Positions 1-10,812 of a stretch of DNA of 64,000 bases are shown piece by piece. Made by a program: the position numbers and the translations under genes. Under the pieces are notes generated by a model that had not been told where the DNA came from, did not search any database, and saw nothing but the letters and a program-made list of their open reading frames with translations. Each line of letters begins with the position of its first letter. Position 1 is the stretch's first letter. Origin of the DNA: Methylobacterium isbiliense (GTDB lineage Bacteria > Pseudomonadota > Alphaproteobacteria > Rhizobiales > Beijerinckiaceae); assembly GCF_022179325.1 (NCBI RefSeq), contig NZ_BPQQ01000016.1:1-64000 (forward strand). The letters are read 5' to 3'.

Positions 1-533
1 CGATCATCGCGAAGGCGATGATCGACCTGACGAACCTGTACGGCGACCTGAACTTCGGCTTCTTCGTCTGGTCGCGCATCTACATCGGCATCGGCCTTCC
101 GATGATCTTCCTGTCGATCACCGCCGCCTCCTACGAGGGCATCCCCAAGGAGCAGACCGACCAAGCCTCGGCCTTGATCAACGTGGCGCGCAATGTCGGC
201 GGCTCGATGGGGGTCTCCCTCGCACAGAACGTACTGGCCTACCGCCAGCAGTTCCACCAGAGCCGGCTCGTCGAGCACGTGGTGCCCTCCGGGCCCGCCT
301 ACCAGCAGACCCTTCGGGCCGCCACCGAGTACTTCGCCACCCACGGCGCCAGCACCGCGGACGCCCGGAAGCAAGCCATCGCCTGGATCGGGCAGCAGGT
401 GCTGACCCAGGCGTCCTTCCTCGCCTACGTCGACGTGTTCTGGACGCTCGCCCTGGTCTCGGCCTCGGCCGTGCCGCTGGCGATGATCCTCAAGCCCGTC
501 CGCCGCGGGGGCGACCGGCCCCCGGAGTATTGA
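1..533 (+). CDS. DHA2-type MFS drug exporter, C-terminal part (partial)
   Basis: The reading frame is open from the left edge of the window, so the gene starts upstream. The visible ~175 residues carry two hydrophobic stretches: one early segment with the motif GLPMIF (about 28 residues into the fragment) and a last one near the end with SASAVPLAMIL. Between them is a soluble loop containing ARNVGGSMGVSLAQ, which resembles the A-R-(N/Q)-x-G-G-x-x-G signature near TM13-14 of 14-TM EmrB/QacA exporters. This part of the family normally sits in the inner membrane and pumps drugs or organic ions with a periplasmic adaptor. The adaptor (EmrA) would be expected upstream, outside this window. The substrate cannot be told. 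Confidence 0.8.
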   Translation, partial: IIAKAMIDLTNLYGDLNFGFFVWSRIYIGIGLPMIFLSITAASYEGIPKEQTDQASALINVARNVGGSMGVSLAQNVLAYRQQFHQSRLVEHVVPSGPAYQQTLRAATEYFATHGASTADARKQAIAWIGQQVLTQASFLAYVDVFWTLALVSASAVPLAMILKPVRRGGDRPPEY

Positions 534-534
534 C

Positions 535-604
535 GCCAACGGCCCGGGATGCCGACGCATCGATCTCGATCCCGGGCAAGCCCGGGATCGACGGGGCCGT
601 TGGC
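535..604. repeat. Palindromic dispersed repeat, copy 1 (REP-like)
   Basis: The core at 541-600 is nearly identical (three differences seen by eye) to 27352-27411. It contains a perfect 11-bp inverted repeat (CGATCCCGGGC at 567-577, AA, then its complement at 580-590) and a further CCCGGGAT arm at 543-550. This copy is also enclosed by an outer 11-bp perfect inverted repeat (535-545 with 594-604). It lies between two convergent genes, so it could act as a bidirectional terminator. Short frames through it have no sign of being coding. Confidence 0.8.
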
Positions 605-623
605 ATGAGGCGGGCCGCCCCGC

Positions 624-1496
624 TCAGAGCTTGGCGCAGATGCCGACCATGCCGGCGCTCTCGGACGGGCACGCCACCGTGTCGCCGCCCTCGCCGCTGC
701 GGTAGCTCGGGGCGCCGCCGCGCAGGCAATAGGCCGAGACGATCGTCTCCCCGGTCTCGCAGGCAAGTTCGCAGGATGCGCCCGAACAGGCGTCGCGGCG
801 CAGAACGCGCAGGGCCGGGGCTGCGGCGGGCGCCGCGACGGGACCCGGTGCGCCCTGGGGGCCGCGCGGCCCGGCGGGACCGGCCGGCCCCGCCTCGCCC
901 TTCGGGCCGGCCTCTCCCCTCGCCCCCGGATCTCCTTTGGGACCCGGCTCACCCTTGAGCCCGGCCTCCCCTCTCGGGCCAGGCTCTCCCTTGGGTCCCG
1001 GTTCTCCCTTGGCTCCCGGTTCTCCTTTGGCACCCGGATCGCCCTTGGGCCCGGCCGGTCCGGCCATTCCCTGCGGGCCGGTCGGGCCGGGCTCGCCCTT
1101 GGGGCCGGGCGCGCCGGTGGCACCGCAATTCGCCACCACGATCTCGCGGGATTGCTCGCCCGCCTTGAGGGTCGCCACGCAGTTCGGCGGCAGGTAGGGC
1201 ACGCGCAGCGTGAAGCGGCCGCGGCGGTCGGTCTGGACCGGGATGTCGTCGTCCAGGGTGACGACCACGCCGGCCCGGCCGACGCTGCCGGAGACGCGCA
1301 GATCGCCCGCCTCGATCCGGGCGTCCCAGACCTGAATGCCCGGCGCCGACGCGGGCGCCGCGGCACCGCGGCCCGGGCCGGCCGGCCGCTCGGAACCGGG
1401 CGGCGGCTGGGCCGGCTCCCGCTGCGGCTGAGCAAGCGCCGCACCGGTGGACAGGAGGCAAGCGGACAGAACCAGCGCGGCGCGGTGTAGGCGCAT
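624..1496 (-). CDS. Secreted collagen-like (Gly-X-Y) protein
   Basis: The protein has about 290 residues. The chosen start ([10 protein letters not shown]) gives a clean signal peptide ending near ALAQ; an upstream in-frame start at 1529 would mask it. After a Pro/Gly-rich linker and a small beta-rich region (about 55-124, with two Cys), there is an unbroken run of 32 Gly-X-Y triplets (about 125-220). The run is rich in KGEP and KGDP, the triplets that stabilise bacterial collagens. The C-terminal ~70 residues hold six Cys and may form a disulfide-bonded trimerisation or binding head. A triple-helical, surface or periplasmic fibrous protein is inferred; the partner is unknown. No sortase motif or transmembrane anchor is visible. 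Confidence 0.85.
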   Translation of the reverse strand: MRLHRAALVLSACLLSTGAALAQPQREPAQPPPGSERPAGPGRGAAAPASAPGIQVWDARIEAGDLRVSGSVGRAGVVVTLDDDIPVQTDRRGRFTLRVPYLPPNCVATLKAGEQSREIVVANCGATGAPGPKGEPGPTGPQGMAGPAGPKGDPGAKGEPGAKGEPGPKGEPGPRGEAGLKGEPGPKGDPGARGEAGPKGEAGPAGPAGPRGPQGAPGPVAAPAAAPALRVLRRDACSGASCELACETGETIVSAYCLRGGAPSYRSGEGGDTVACPSESAGMVGICAKL

Positions 1497-1601
1497 CGGA
1501 TACCCCGGATCCTCGAAAGAAGCCCGCACGGGACCGCCGGGCCGCCGCCACCTAAGCAGGTTCGCGCGACCGAGGCCATGCCCCCGGCCGGTCGGTACGG
1601 C

Positions 1602-2147
1602 TCAGGCGTCGTACTCGATCACGTCCTCCAGCGCGTAGTGCTTCACCGTCCGGCGGTTGGCGATCAGGTCGTCGATGGTCGGCTCGCCCCTGATCGCGCG
1701 GGAGATGGCGAGCTTCGTCGCCTCGTAGTTGGTGCGGTAGAGGTCCCGGCGGTCGAGGTTCGGATCCTCGGCGCAGCGCGGATCGAGCCAGATCATGATG
1801 ATCATGCACAGGTCGTCGAGGCCCTCGCGCGGCAGGATGCCCTCGATCACGCAATCCACGATCGCGTCGCCGGTGGCGGCCTGAACCACCCCGCCGAGCA
1901 GCTCGACGTATTCCGCGGTGTGGATCGTCGCCTTGGTGGTCATCATGGTGGCCGGGCGCACGAGCTGGTTGAGGTCGCGCACCACGAACATCCGGGTGTG
2001 GCCCTGGACCTGCCCCATCATCGACGCGAAGGCCGCGCCGACCGGGCCGCGGACGGAGCCGATCAGCACCTCGGGCATGGCGTCGGTGTACTGGCCCTCG
2101 GCCGCCAGCACCGTGGCCTCGCCGGTGCGGAAGACAATCTCGCTCAT
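1602..2147 (-). CDS. Formaldehyde-activating enzyme (Fae) paralogue
   Basis: The protein has 181 residues, close to Fae length. The C-terminal half has TNYEATKLAISRAIRGEP, which matches the strongly conserved YNYEATKLSIQRAVNGEP stretch of Fae. The N-terminal GEA...LIGS-RG region also aligns. Fae condenses formaldehyde with tetrahydromethanopterin in methylotrophs. The Fae catalytic histidine, which lies just before the Leu-Ile-Gly segment, appears to be replaced here by Met24 (AMPEVLIG against AHIDLIIG). This is therefore probably one of the Fae-like paralogues (Fae2/Fae3 type), and its activity is uncertain. The start at 2147 is preceded by GGAACGAG; a longer frame to 2231 has no supporting ribosome site. 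Confidence 0.8.
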   Translation of the reverse strand: MSEIVFRTGEATVLAAEGQYTDAMPEVLIGSVRGPVGAAFASMMGQVQGHTRMFVVRDLNQLVRPATMMTTKATIHTAEYVELLGGVVQAATGDAIVDCVIEGILPREGLDDLCMIIMIWLDPRCAEDPNLDRRDLYRTNYEATKLAISRAIRGEPTIDDLIANRRTVKHYALEDVIEYDA

Positions 2148-2327
2148 CGCTCGTTCCCGTTGCGGCCGAGGCAGCCGGCGGCCTCGCGCCTTGTCCGCGG
2201 CGCACCCATCACGCAGGACCCGGCGGGTCAACCGCGGCTGCGCAGCACGAGCGGATCGCCCGCCACGGAAAATGGTCTATAGGGCAGGGTTCCGGCGCTC
2301 AGGCGCCCACGAGACCCCGATGCCGCC

Positions 2328-2543
2328 ATGAGCGATCGCGACTGGACCCTGCGGGTCGCCCCGACCGAGGCGGGCGTTGAGATCCAACTGGCGCTCGCCG
2401 ATCTCGGCGGGCAGCCGGTGACGGCGGTCATCGCCCTCGACCGGGCGGAGGCGCGCCACCTCGCCCGGGCGCTCCTCGCCGCGGCCGGAGACGCGGCCGA
2501 GCGCACCTTCCCGCATCCCGCCCCGCCGGCCGGCGGTCAGTAG
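2328..2543 (+). CDS. Small hypothetical protein (71 aa)
   Basis: A 71-residue frame with balanced composition: a short beta-like stretch (VEIQLALADLGGQPVTAVIA) followed by an Ala/Arg helix (AEARHLARALLAA). No signal peptide or known motif is recognised. The start ATG has only a weak ribosome site. The last codons overlap the end of the convergent lipoprotein gene by 7 bp. No function can be proposed. It is kept because its codon use and amino-acid pattern look coding rather than antisense noise. Confidence 0.5.
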   Translation: MSDRDWTLRVAPTEAGVEIQLALADLGGQPVTAVIALDRAEARHLARALLAAAGDAAERTFPHPAPPAGGQ

Positions 2544-2950
2544 CGGCCCGGCAGGCGCTGCACCCTGGTGCCCGGCCGCTCCACCGGCTCGGCGCAGGCA
2601 TAGGCGAACTCGGTGCGCAGATCGGTGAAAACGGTCTCGCCGGTGATCCGGCAGGTCTCGCGGCCGGTCTCGGCCAGGTAGGTCACCGCCGCCTCCGTGA
2701 AGCGGCTGCGCCGCGTGAGCGCCGGATCGGCCCCGTTCAGGCCGCAGCCCGCCACCTCGCGCAGGCCGTTCGAGACGATCAGCATCCGGCGCTGCTGGCG
2801 CTCGTCGAACACCTCGTAGGGATCGTTGCAGCCGATCGTGACCACCTGCGCCCGCAGGCTCGCATAGGTCTTCGAGGTGTACGCGAAGTCCGTGCAGCCC
2901 GCCGCCGCGAGCCCGACGAGGGGCATGATCCCCCACAGACCTGTCCGCAT
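2537..2950 (-). CDS. Hypothetical lipoprotein (137 aa)
   Basis: The start at 2950 follows AAGGAGCC at good spacing and gives a lipoprotein signal with lipobox LAAAGC, so Cys19 would be lipidated. The mature part is about 119 residues with several further cysteines. It carries the phrases NDPYEVFDERQQRRMLIVSNGLREVAGC (split here as NDPYEVFDE and RRMLIVSNGLREV). The family is not recognised. It is likely anchored to the inner or outer membrane facing the periplasm. It lies convergent to a small gene and just downstream (on its own strand) of the sigma factor gene, but the gap of ~140 bp does not argue for one operon. Confidence 0.7.
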   Translation of the reverse strand: MRTGLWGIMPLVGLAAAGCTDFAYTSKTYASLRAQVVTIGCNDPYEVFDERQQRRMLIVSNGLREVAGCGLNGADPALTRRSRFTEAAVTYLAETGRETCRITGETVFTDLRTEFAYACAEPVERPGTRVQRLPGRY

Positions 2951-3088
2951 GGCGCTCGTCCTGGCTCCTTGCCGGTGATTCCCGGCCGGTGTCTCTCGGC
3001 CCGGCCGCCGGCCGCACGGCCCTGCCGCCAAGCTTTGGGCGCCCGGAGGCCGCGGGTCAACCCCGCCGGCGGACGCCGATCCTGCCGG

Positions 3089-3820
3089 TCACGGGGCGAG
3101 CGAGCGGCCGAGCCGGCCGCCCTCCAGATCGAGCGCGGCCGCGAGGGCCGCCCGGGCGCGGTTCACCCGGCTCTTCACGGTGCCGACCTGACAGCCCATC
3201 AGGCGCGCGGCGGCCTCGTAGGTGAGGCCCTGGGTGGCGATGAGGAGAAGCGCCTCGCGCTGCAGGGGCGGCAGGCGGCCGAGCCGGTCCCAGACGTCCC
3301 GGAGTTCGATGCCGTCCTCCTGATCCGGCAGGGCGACGAGGCGCTGCGCGGCGGCCCCATCGACGTCCTCCACCTCGCGCCGGCGCTTGCGGCAGGTCGT
3401 GTAGAACTGGTTGCGCAGGATGGTGAACAGCCACGCGTTCAGGTTGGTGCCCGGCTCGAAGCGGTCCTGCTTCTGCCACGCGCGCAGCAGCGTCTCCTGC
3501 ACGAGATCGTCGGCCTGGGCGACGTTGCCGGTGAGCGACACCGCGAAGGCCCGCAAGGCCGGCAGCGCCGCCAGCAGGTCGTCGCGGAAGCGCGGATCGG
3601 CGGCCGGCCGCTCGGCCAGCACCCTCTCCAGCTTGGCGGTCAGGTCGAGCAGCGCGGCGGGCTGCGATTCGGCCACGAGCGCAGCGTAGAACGCACGCAG
3701 CTGCTTGCCGAGATGCTCGCGCAGGTAGCCGGGCAGCGGCGGGCGCAGGTCAGCCGGTGGTACTGGTGCCAGCACGGCGCTCTCATCCGGCGTGGTGAGA
3801 GATGCTTGGTCGAGAGACAT
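3089..3820 (-). CDS. EcfG-type sigma factor with an N-terminal NepR-like segment
   Basis: The protein has 243 residues from the ATG at 3820 (preceded by GAAGAG); an ATG at 3844 is possible but lacks a ribosome site. Residues ~79-145 form sigma region 2 (DDLVQETLLRAW; NLNAWLFTILRNQF) and ~173-228 region 4 (LPPLQREALLLIATQGLTYE; GTVKSRVNRAR), typical of EcfG, the alphaproteobacterial general-stress sigma. Residues ~33-68 (LREHLGKQLRAFYAALVAES, then LLDLTAKLERVL) closely resemble the two helices of the anti-sigma NepR, normally a separate protein that PhyR titrates. If correct, this is a self-inhibiting NepR-EcfG fusion. No phyR or separate nepR is in the window. The general-stress role is family knowledge and the fusion is my inference. 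Confidence 0.85.
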   Translation of the reverse strand: MSLDQASLTTPDESAVLAPVPPADLRPPLPGYLREHLGKQLRAFYAALVAESQPAALLDLTAKLERVLAERPAADPRFRDDLLAALPALRAFAVSLTGNVAQADDLVQETLLRAWQKQDRFEPGTNLNAWLFTILRNQFYTTCRKRRREVEDVDGAAAQRLVALPDQEDGIELRDVWDRLGRLPPLQREALLLIATQGLTYEAAARLMGCQVGTVKSRVNRARAALAAALDLEGGRLGRSLAP

Positions 3821-3921
3821 GACACTCTTCGCGGGCTTGTTCATGCGAGCTGAGCAAGATCTGATACGGACGGATGGCCGTCGGTGTGGCAACATAAGTC
3901 TGAACGCAGCCTAAACATGTG

Positions 3922-3952
3922 CTTGAGCGCCCCGCAACCACTTGCGCTCAAG
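3922..3952. promoter_or_regulatory. Inverted repeat in the divergent sigma / small-gene intergenic region
   Basis: A perfect 9-bp inverted repeat (CTTGAGCGC ... GCGCTCAAG) with a 13-nt loop lies between the divergently transcribed sigma factor gene and the small gene at 3989. It could be an operator or a leader hairpin. No GGAAC/CGTT EcfG promoter was recognised beside it. Confidence 0.35.
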
Positions 3953-3988
3953 TTGACACCGTCAGATCGATACCGTTGAAGGAGAGAT

Positions 3989-4246
3989 ATGGAGAGCAAT
4001 TTCTTTCGTGGAGCAAACAATATCTTTTTCGTTCAGAAGGACGGAGAGGCAAGTACACGCACAGTGAAATTGATGATGTTCGAAATTTCTGAGGCAATTC
4101 CACTCGTCGGAGCCATCAACGCTGTCGTTGCAACGACTATCGGGACGGCGCGCAGCGTCCATCCTGCGCGGCGCGACCGATCCGCTGCCACAGCATCCCG
4201 TATTCCGCACTTTGGAAAAATTCTGCACAGCGCGCGCGGCCGATAG
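3989..4246 (+). CDS. Small hypothetical protein with strong ribosome site (85 aa)
   Basis: The ATG is preceded by AAGGAGAG at ideal spacing, the best Shine-Dalgarno sequence in this part of the window. The first ~45 codons are clearly less GC-rich than the neighbours. The N-terminal half includes FFVQKDGEASTRTVKL and a hydrophobic stretch around IPLVGAINAVVATTIG that could be a membrane or buried helix. The C-terminal half is Arg-rich. No family is recognised. It is divergent from the NepR-EcfG gene and upstream of the MerR gene. The composition suggests a recently acquired or fast-evolving gene. It may equally be a leader peptide or not translated at all. Confidence 0.4.
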   Translation: MESNFFRGANNIFFVQKDGEASTRTVKLMMFEISEAIPLVGAINAVVATTIGTARSVHPARRDRSAATASRIPHFGKILHSARGR

Positions 4247-4305
4247 CCACTGACCTGAGCTTGCTGCACTCTCAATCCCGTAGCCGCTACGGGCCAGCCG
4301 GGAGC

Positions 4306-4725
4306 ATGAACGGTACGATGACGGATGAGCTGACGATTGGCACGCTGGCGGCCACCACCGGGGTGCACCTCGAAACCGTGCGGTATTACGAGCGGATCGG
4401 GCTGCTGCCCCCGCCCACGCGCTCGCCGTCCGGGCACCGGCGCTACGACGCCGAGGCCGTGCGCCGCCTGACCTTTGTGCGCCGCTGCCGCGACCTCGGC
4501 TTCCCGATCGACAGCATCCGCGCCATGCTGACCCTGGTCGACCGCCGTCAGGTCACCTGCCGCGAGATGCAGGGCATCGCCGCCCGCCACCTCGCCGAGG
4601 TGCGCGAGAAGCTCGCCGACCTGCGCCAGCTCGAACAGGACCTCGACCGGCTGATCGGCACGTGCTCGGGCACCGACACGCCCGATTGCCCGATCATCGA
4701 TGCGCTGATGGCCGAGCCCGGATGA
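4306..4725 (+). CDS. MerR-family metal-responsive regulator
   Basis: The protein has 139 residues. The N-terminal winged helix-turn-helix has the family signature (TVRYYERIGLLPPP; SGHRRYDAEAVRRLTFVRRC). It is followed by a long dimerisation helix and a metal-loop region. Cys85, Cys120 and Cys128 (TCREM, GTCSGT, DCPIIDAL) match the three-cysteine layout of MerR/ZntR/CadR-type sensors more than copper-specific CueR. It would bind a divalent metal and activate an efflux or detoxification promoter. No pump gene is adjacent, so the target lies elsewhere. The start was chosen at the ATG after GGGAGC; a second in-frame ATG is at 4318. Confidence 0.8.
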   Translation: MNGTMTDELTIGTLAATTGVHLETVRYYERIGLLPPPTRSPSGHRRYDAEAVRRLTFVRRCRDLGFPIDSIRAMLTLVDRRQVTCREMQGIAARHLAEVREKLADLRQLEQDLDRLIGTCSGTDTPDCPIIDALMAEPG

Positions 4726-4733
4726 GCGGAGGA

Positions 4734-4764
4734 CGGCCGGCGCAGCGCAACGGCGCGCCGGCCG
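4734..4764. terminator. GC-rich hairpin between convergent MerR and metH genes
   Basis: A perfect 9-bp inverted repeat (CGGCCGGCG with CGCCGGCCG, 13-nt loop) fills the 45-bp gap between two convergent genes. Its position suggests a bidirectional terminator. There is no T-tract, so it would be a weak or Rho-assisted one. Confidence 0.45.
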
Positions 4765-4770
4765 CCGGGA

Positions 4771-8517
<3,747 letters not shown>

Positions 8518-8674
8518 GTGGGCAAGTTCCGGGATTCGGGCCGGGCGAAGGCCGGCCCTGGGATAGGATGGGGACCAGTCGGAGAAGCGTCAGGACTGCG
8601 TCTCAAGTGACGCGAGGCGCTTCACCGGCCGTTCGAAGCGAACGTCATGCGCTTCGAGCGCGGTCGATCGTGTC

Positions 8675-8699
8675 GAGGCGCTCATCCAACGAGCGCCTC
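8675..8699. other. Perfect stem-loop in the metF-metH gap
   Basis: GAGGCGCTC and its complement form a 9-bp stem with a 7-nt loop about 70-95 bp after the metF stop on the coding strand. There is no T-tract, so it may stabilise or process the mRNA rather than terminate it. A shorter GC stem (8538-8558) lies close to the metH start. Confidence 0.4.
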
Positions 8700-8769
8700 A
8701 TTTCCGGCGGCAAGGGGCGGATCGTGTCCTGCGGTTCGGCCTCGACCGGGCTCCCGACACTGCCGGCCG

Positions 8770-9690
8770 TTACGCCGCGGCCTTCTCCGGCAGCGGCGCG
8801 GCCGGAACGGCGCGCAGGCCGAGCAGATGGCAGATCGCATAGACGAGGTCGGCGCGGTTCATGGTGTAGAAGTGAAAGTCGGTCACGCCGCGGTCGAGGA
8901 GGTCGAGCACCTGCTCGGCCGCCACCGCCGCCGCGACCAGCTTGCGGGTGGCGACGTCGTCCTCCAGGCCGTCGAAGCGGGCGGCCAGCCAGTCCGGCAC
9001 CGAGGCGCCGGTGCGGCGCGCGAAGTTCGCCGCCTGCTTGAAGTTCTGCACCGGCAGGATGCCCGGGATGATCGGGATGTTGATGCCGCGCGACTGCACC
9101 CGGTCGAGGTAGCGGAAGAACAGGTCGTTGTCGAAGAAGAACTGGGTGATGGCGCGGTCGGCGCCGCAATCGACCTTGGCCTTGAGCGCGTCGAGATCCT
9201 GGTCGAGGGAAGGCGCCTCCGGGTGGCGCTCCGGATAGGCCGAGACCGAGACCTGGAAGTCGCCGATGCGCTTGATGCCGGCCACGAGGTCGCAGGAGCG
9301 GGCGTAGCCGCCCGGATGCGGCTGGTAGGCGGTGCCGACGCCCTCGGCCGGGTCGCCCCGCAGGGCCACGATGTGGCGCACGCCCGCATCCCAGTAGGAG
9401 CGCACCACGTCGTCCACCTCGCCCTGCGTGGCCGCCACGCAGGTCAGGTGGGCGGCCGGCTTCAGGCTCGTCTCGCGCACGAGGCGCGCGACGGTGTTGT
9501 GGGTGCGCTCGCGGGTCGAGCCGCCCGCCCCGTAGGTCACCGAGACGAAGCTCGGCTGCAACGGCGCCAGCCGCTCGATCGAGGACCAGAGCGTCTCCTC
9601 CATCTCCGCGGTCTTGGGCGGGAAGAACTCGAAGGAGACCCGGATCGGGCGGCGGCTCTCGCGGCTCGGGCGGAAGGCGGTGGAGACCAT
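8770..9690 (-). CDS. metF: 5,10-methylenetetrahydrofolate reductase
   Basis: The protein has 306 residues, the usual size of bacterial MetF. The N-terminus has SFEFFPPKT with the conserved catalytic glutamate region, then SVTYGAGGSTRERT, HLTCVAAT, and ALRGDPAEG, all classical MetF signatures of the FAD-binding barrel. It reduces methylene-THF to methyl-THF, the direct methyl donor for MetH encoded next. It lies 89 bp after the ArsR-methyltransferase gene on the same strand, consistent with a SAM-cycle operon. Confidence 0.97.
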   Translation of the reverse strand: MVSTAFRPSRESRRPIRVSFEFFPPKTAEMEETLWSSIERLAPLQPSFVSVTYGAGGSTRERTHNTVARLVRETSLKPAAHLTCVAATQGEVDDVVRSYWDAGVRHIVALRGDPAEGVGTAYQPHPGGYARSCDLVAGIKRIGDFQVSVSAYPERHPEAPSLDQDLDALKAKVDCGADRAITQFFFDNDLFFRYLDRVQSRGINIPIIPGILPVQNFKQAANFARRTGASVPDWLAARFDGLEDDVATRKLVAAAVAAEQVLDLLDRGVTDFHFYTMNRADLVYAICHLLGLRAVPAAPLPEKAAA

Positions 9691-9779
9691 CGGGGACCTC
9701 GGTTCTCTTCTTCAGATACGTTGGGGGACGCACACCGTGTCACGCACGGGCAGCGTATGGGCGGGATTTGCGGCGGCCA

Positions 9780-10766
9780 TCAGGCAACCTCGCGGGCGGG
9801 TACGGCGGCGGCGCTGCGCTCATGGGCGAGCCAGAGCGTGACCGTCAGGCGGTGCCCGGCCTCGCCGCTCGGAGCCAGTTCGCGCACGCGCACGTCGCTC
9901 AGGGCCGCGTCGCCGAGCCAGCCGGCGACCTGCTCCGGGGCGAAGCCGAGCCGGCGATGGGCCTGCGCCTCGCGCAGGAACTCGAGATCGTGGGGTGCGA
10001 AATCGACCACCAGCAGGCGCCCGCCCGGCGCGACCAGACGGGCCGCCTCGCGCAGCGCCCGGGCCGGGTCGTCGAGGTAGTGCAGCACTTGGTGCACCAG
10101 CACGAGGTCGAAGCTGCCGCGGCCGAAGGGCGGGGCATGGATGTCGCCCTGCCGCAGATCGACCCGGGAGAGCCCCAGCCGTTCGAGGTTGGCGCGCGCC
10201 ACCGACAGCATGGCGTGGCTGGCATCGAGCCCCGTGGCGCGCGTGGCCCGCGGGGCGAGCAGGCCGAGCATCCGGCCCGTGCCGGTGCCGAGATCAATCA
10301 GGCTGCCGATCGGGCCGGGGCCGAGCACGTCGAGGATCGCCGCCTCGACGGTCGCCTCCGGCACGTGCAGGGAGCGCACCCGGTCCCATTGCGGGGCGAT
10401 GCGGGCGAAGAAGCTCTGGGCGGCCTCGGCGCGCTGCGCCCGCACCGCCTGGAGCCGGGCGCGGTCCTCGGAGAGCGGCGGCGCGGCGCGGTCCATTGCG
10501 GCGACCAGCGGCTCGAGCAGCCCCGACACGCCCTCGACGAGGCGGAAGAACGCCCAGGCGCCCTCGCGATGCCGCTCCACAAGGCCCGCCTCCACCAGCA
10601 GCTTGAGGTGGCGCGAGATGCGCGGCTGCGACTGGCCGAGGATGTCGGTGAGGTCGGAGACCGAGAGCTCGCCCTCGCGCAGCAGCGCGAGGATGCGCAG
10701 GCGCGTCTCCTCCGCCGCCGCGCGCAGCACGCTCAGGGCATCGGCGAAGGGAAGCGGGCGGGTCAT
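9780..10766 (-). CDS. ArsR-family regulator fused to a SAM-methyltransferase fold (SahR-like)
   Basis: The protein has 328 residues. Residues ~8-75 are an ArsR winged helix (ETRLRILALLREGELSVSDL; QSQPRISRHLKLL). Residues ~115-310 are a class I methyltransferase fold with glycine motif LIDLGTGTG (156-164) and LVHQVLHYLDDP. It sits directly before metF and metH, and an AT-rich palindrome lies 27-46 bp upstream of its start. This matches the published idea of SahR, an ArsR-type regulator sensing S-adenosylhomocysteine to control the SAM cycle. The methyltransferase-like part would be the ligand sensor. The start at 10766 is preferred because the next one upstream (10796) would lie inside the palindrome. 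Confidence 0.85.
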   Translation of the reverse strand: MTRPLPFADALSVLRAAAEETRLRILALLREGELSVSDLTDILGQSQPRISRHLKLLVEAGLVERHREGAWAFFRLVEGVSGLLEPLVAAMDRAAPPLSEDRARLQAVRAQRAEAAQSFFARIAPQWDRVRSLHVPEATVEAAILDVLGPGPIGSLIDLGTGTGRMLGLLAPRATRATGLDASHAMLSVARANLERLGLSRVDLRQGDIHAPPFGRGSFDLVLVHQVLHYLDDPARALREAARLVAPGGRLLVVDFAPHDLEFLREAQAHRRLGFAPEQVAGWLGDAALSDVRVRELAPSGEAGHRLTVTLWLAHERSAAAVPAREVA

Positions 10767-10792
10767 TGACGGCGACTCGGGGTCGGTGCGAA

Positions 10793-10812
10793 ACATAAAG
10801 ATATATTTATGT
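10793..10812. promoter_or_regulatory. Palindromic operator of the SAM-cycle operon
   Basis: ACATAAAGATATATTTATGT: two perfect 7-bp arms (ACATAAA / TTTATGT) around GATATA. It is a sharp AT-rich island in ~70% GC DNA just upstream of the ArsR-methyltransferase gene. It resembles the ATAAAGATAT-type site I recall for SahR. Autoregulation of the whole metF-metH operon is inferred. Confidence 0.7.

Noticed and set aside
541-600. Peptide-like frames through the palindromic repeat
   Set aside because: Both copies give similar short peptides only because the DNA repeat is conserved; there is no start site and the stem structure explains the conservation.
908-1122. Short regular DNA repeats that could be a CRISPR or satellite
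   Set aside because: The periodicity follows the Gly-X-Y codons of the collagen-like gene; there are no spacers.
3953-3958. TTGACA as a -35 element of the small gene at 3989
   Set aside because: No -10 element at 16-18 bp; the ribosome site already occupies that place.
8538-8558. GC stem close to the metH start as a SAM or cobalamin riboswitch
   Set aside because: Only a 7-bp stem is present; none of the conserved core of SAM, SAH or B12 riboswitches was recognised.
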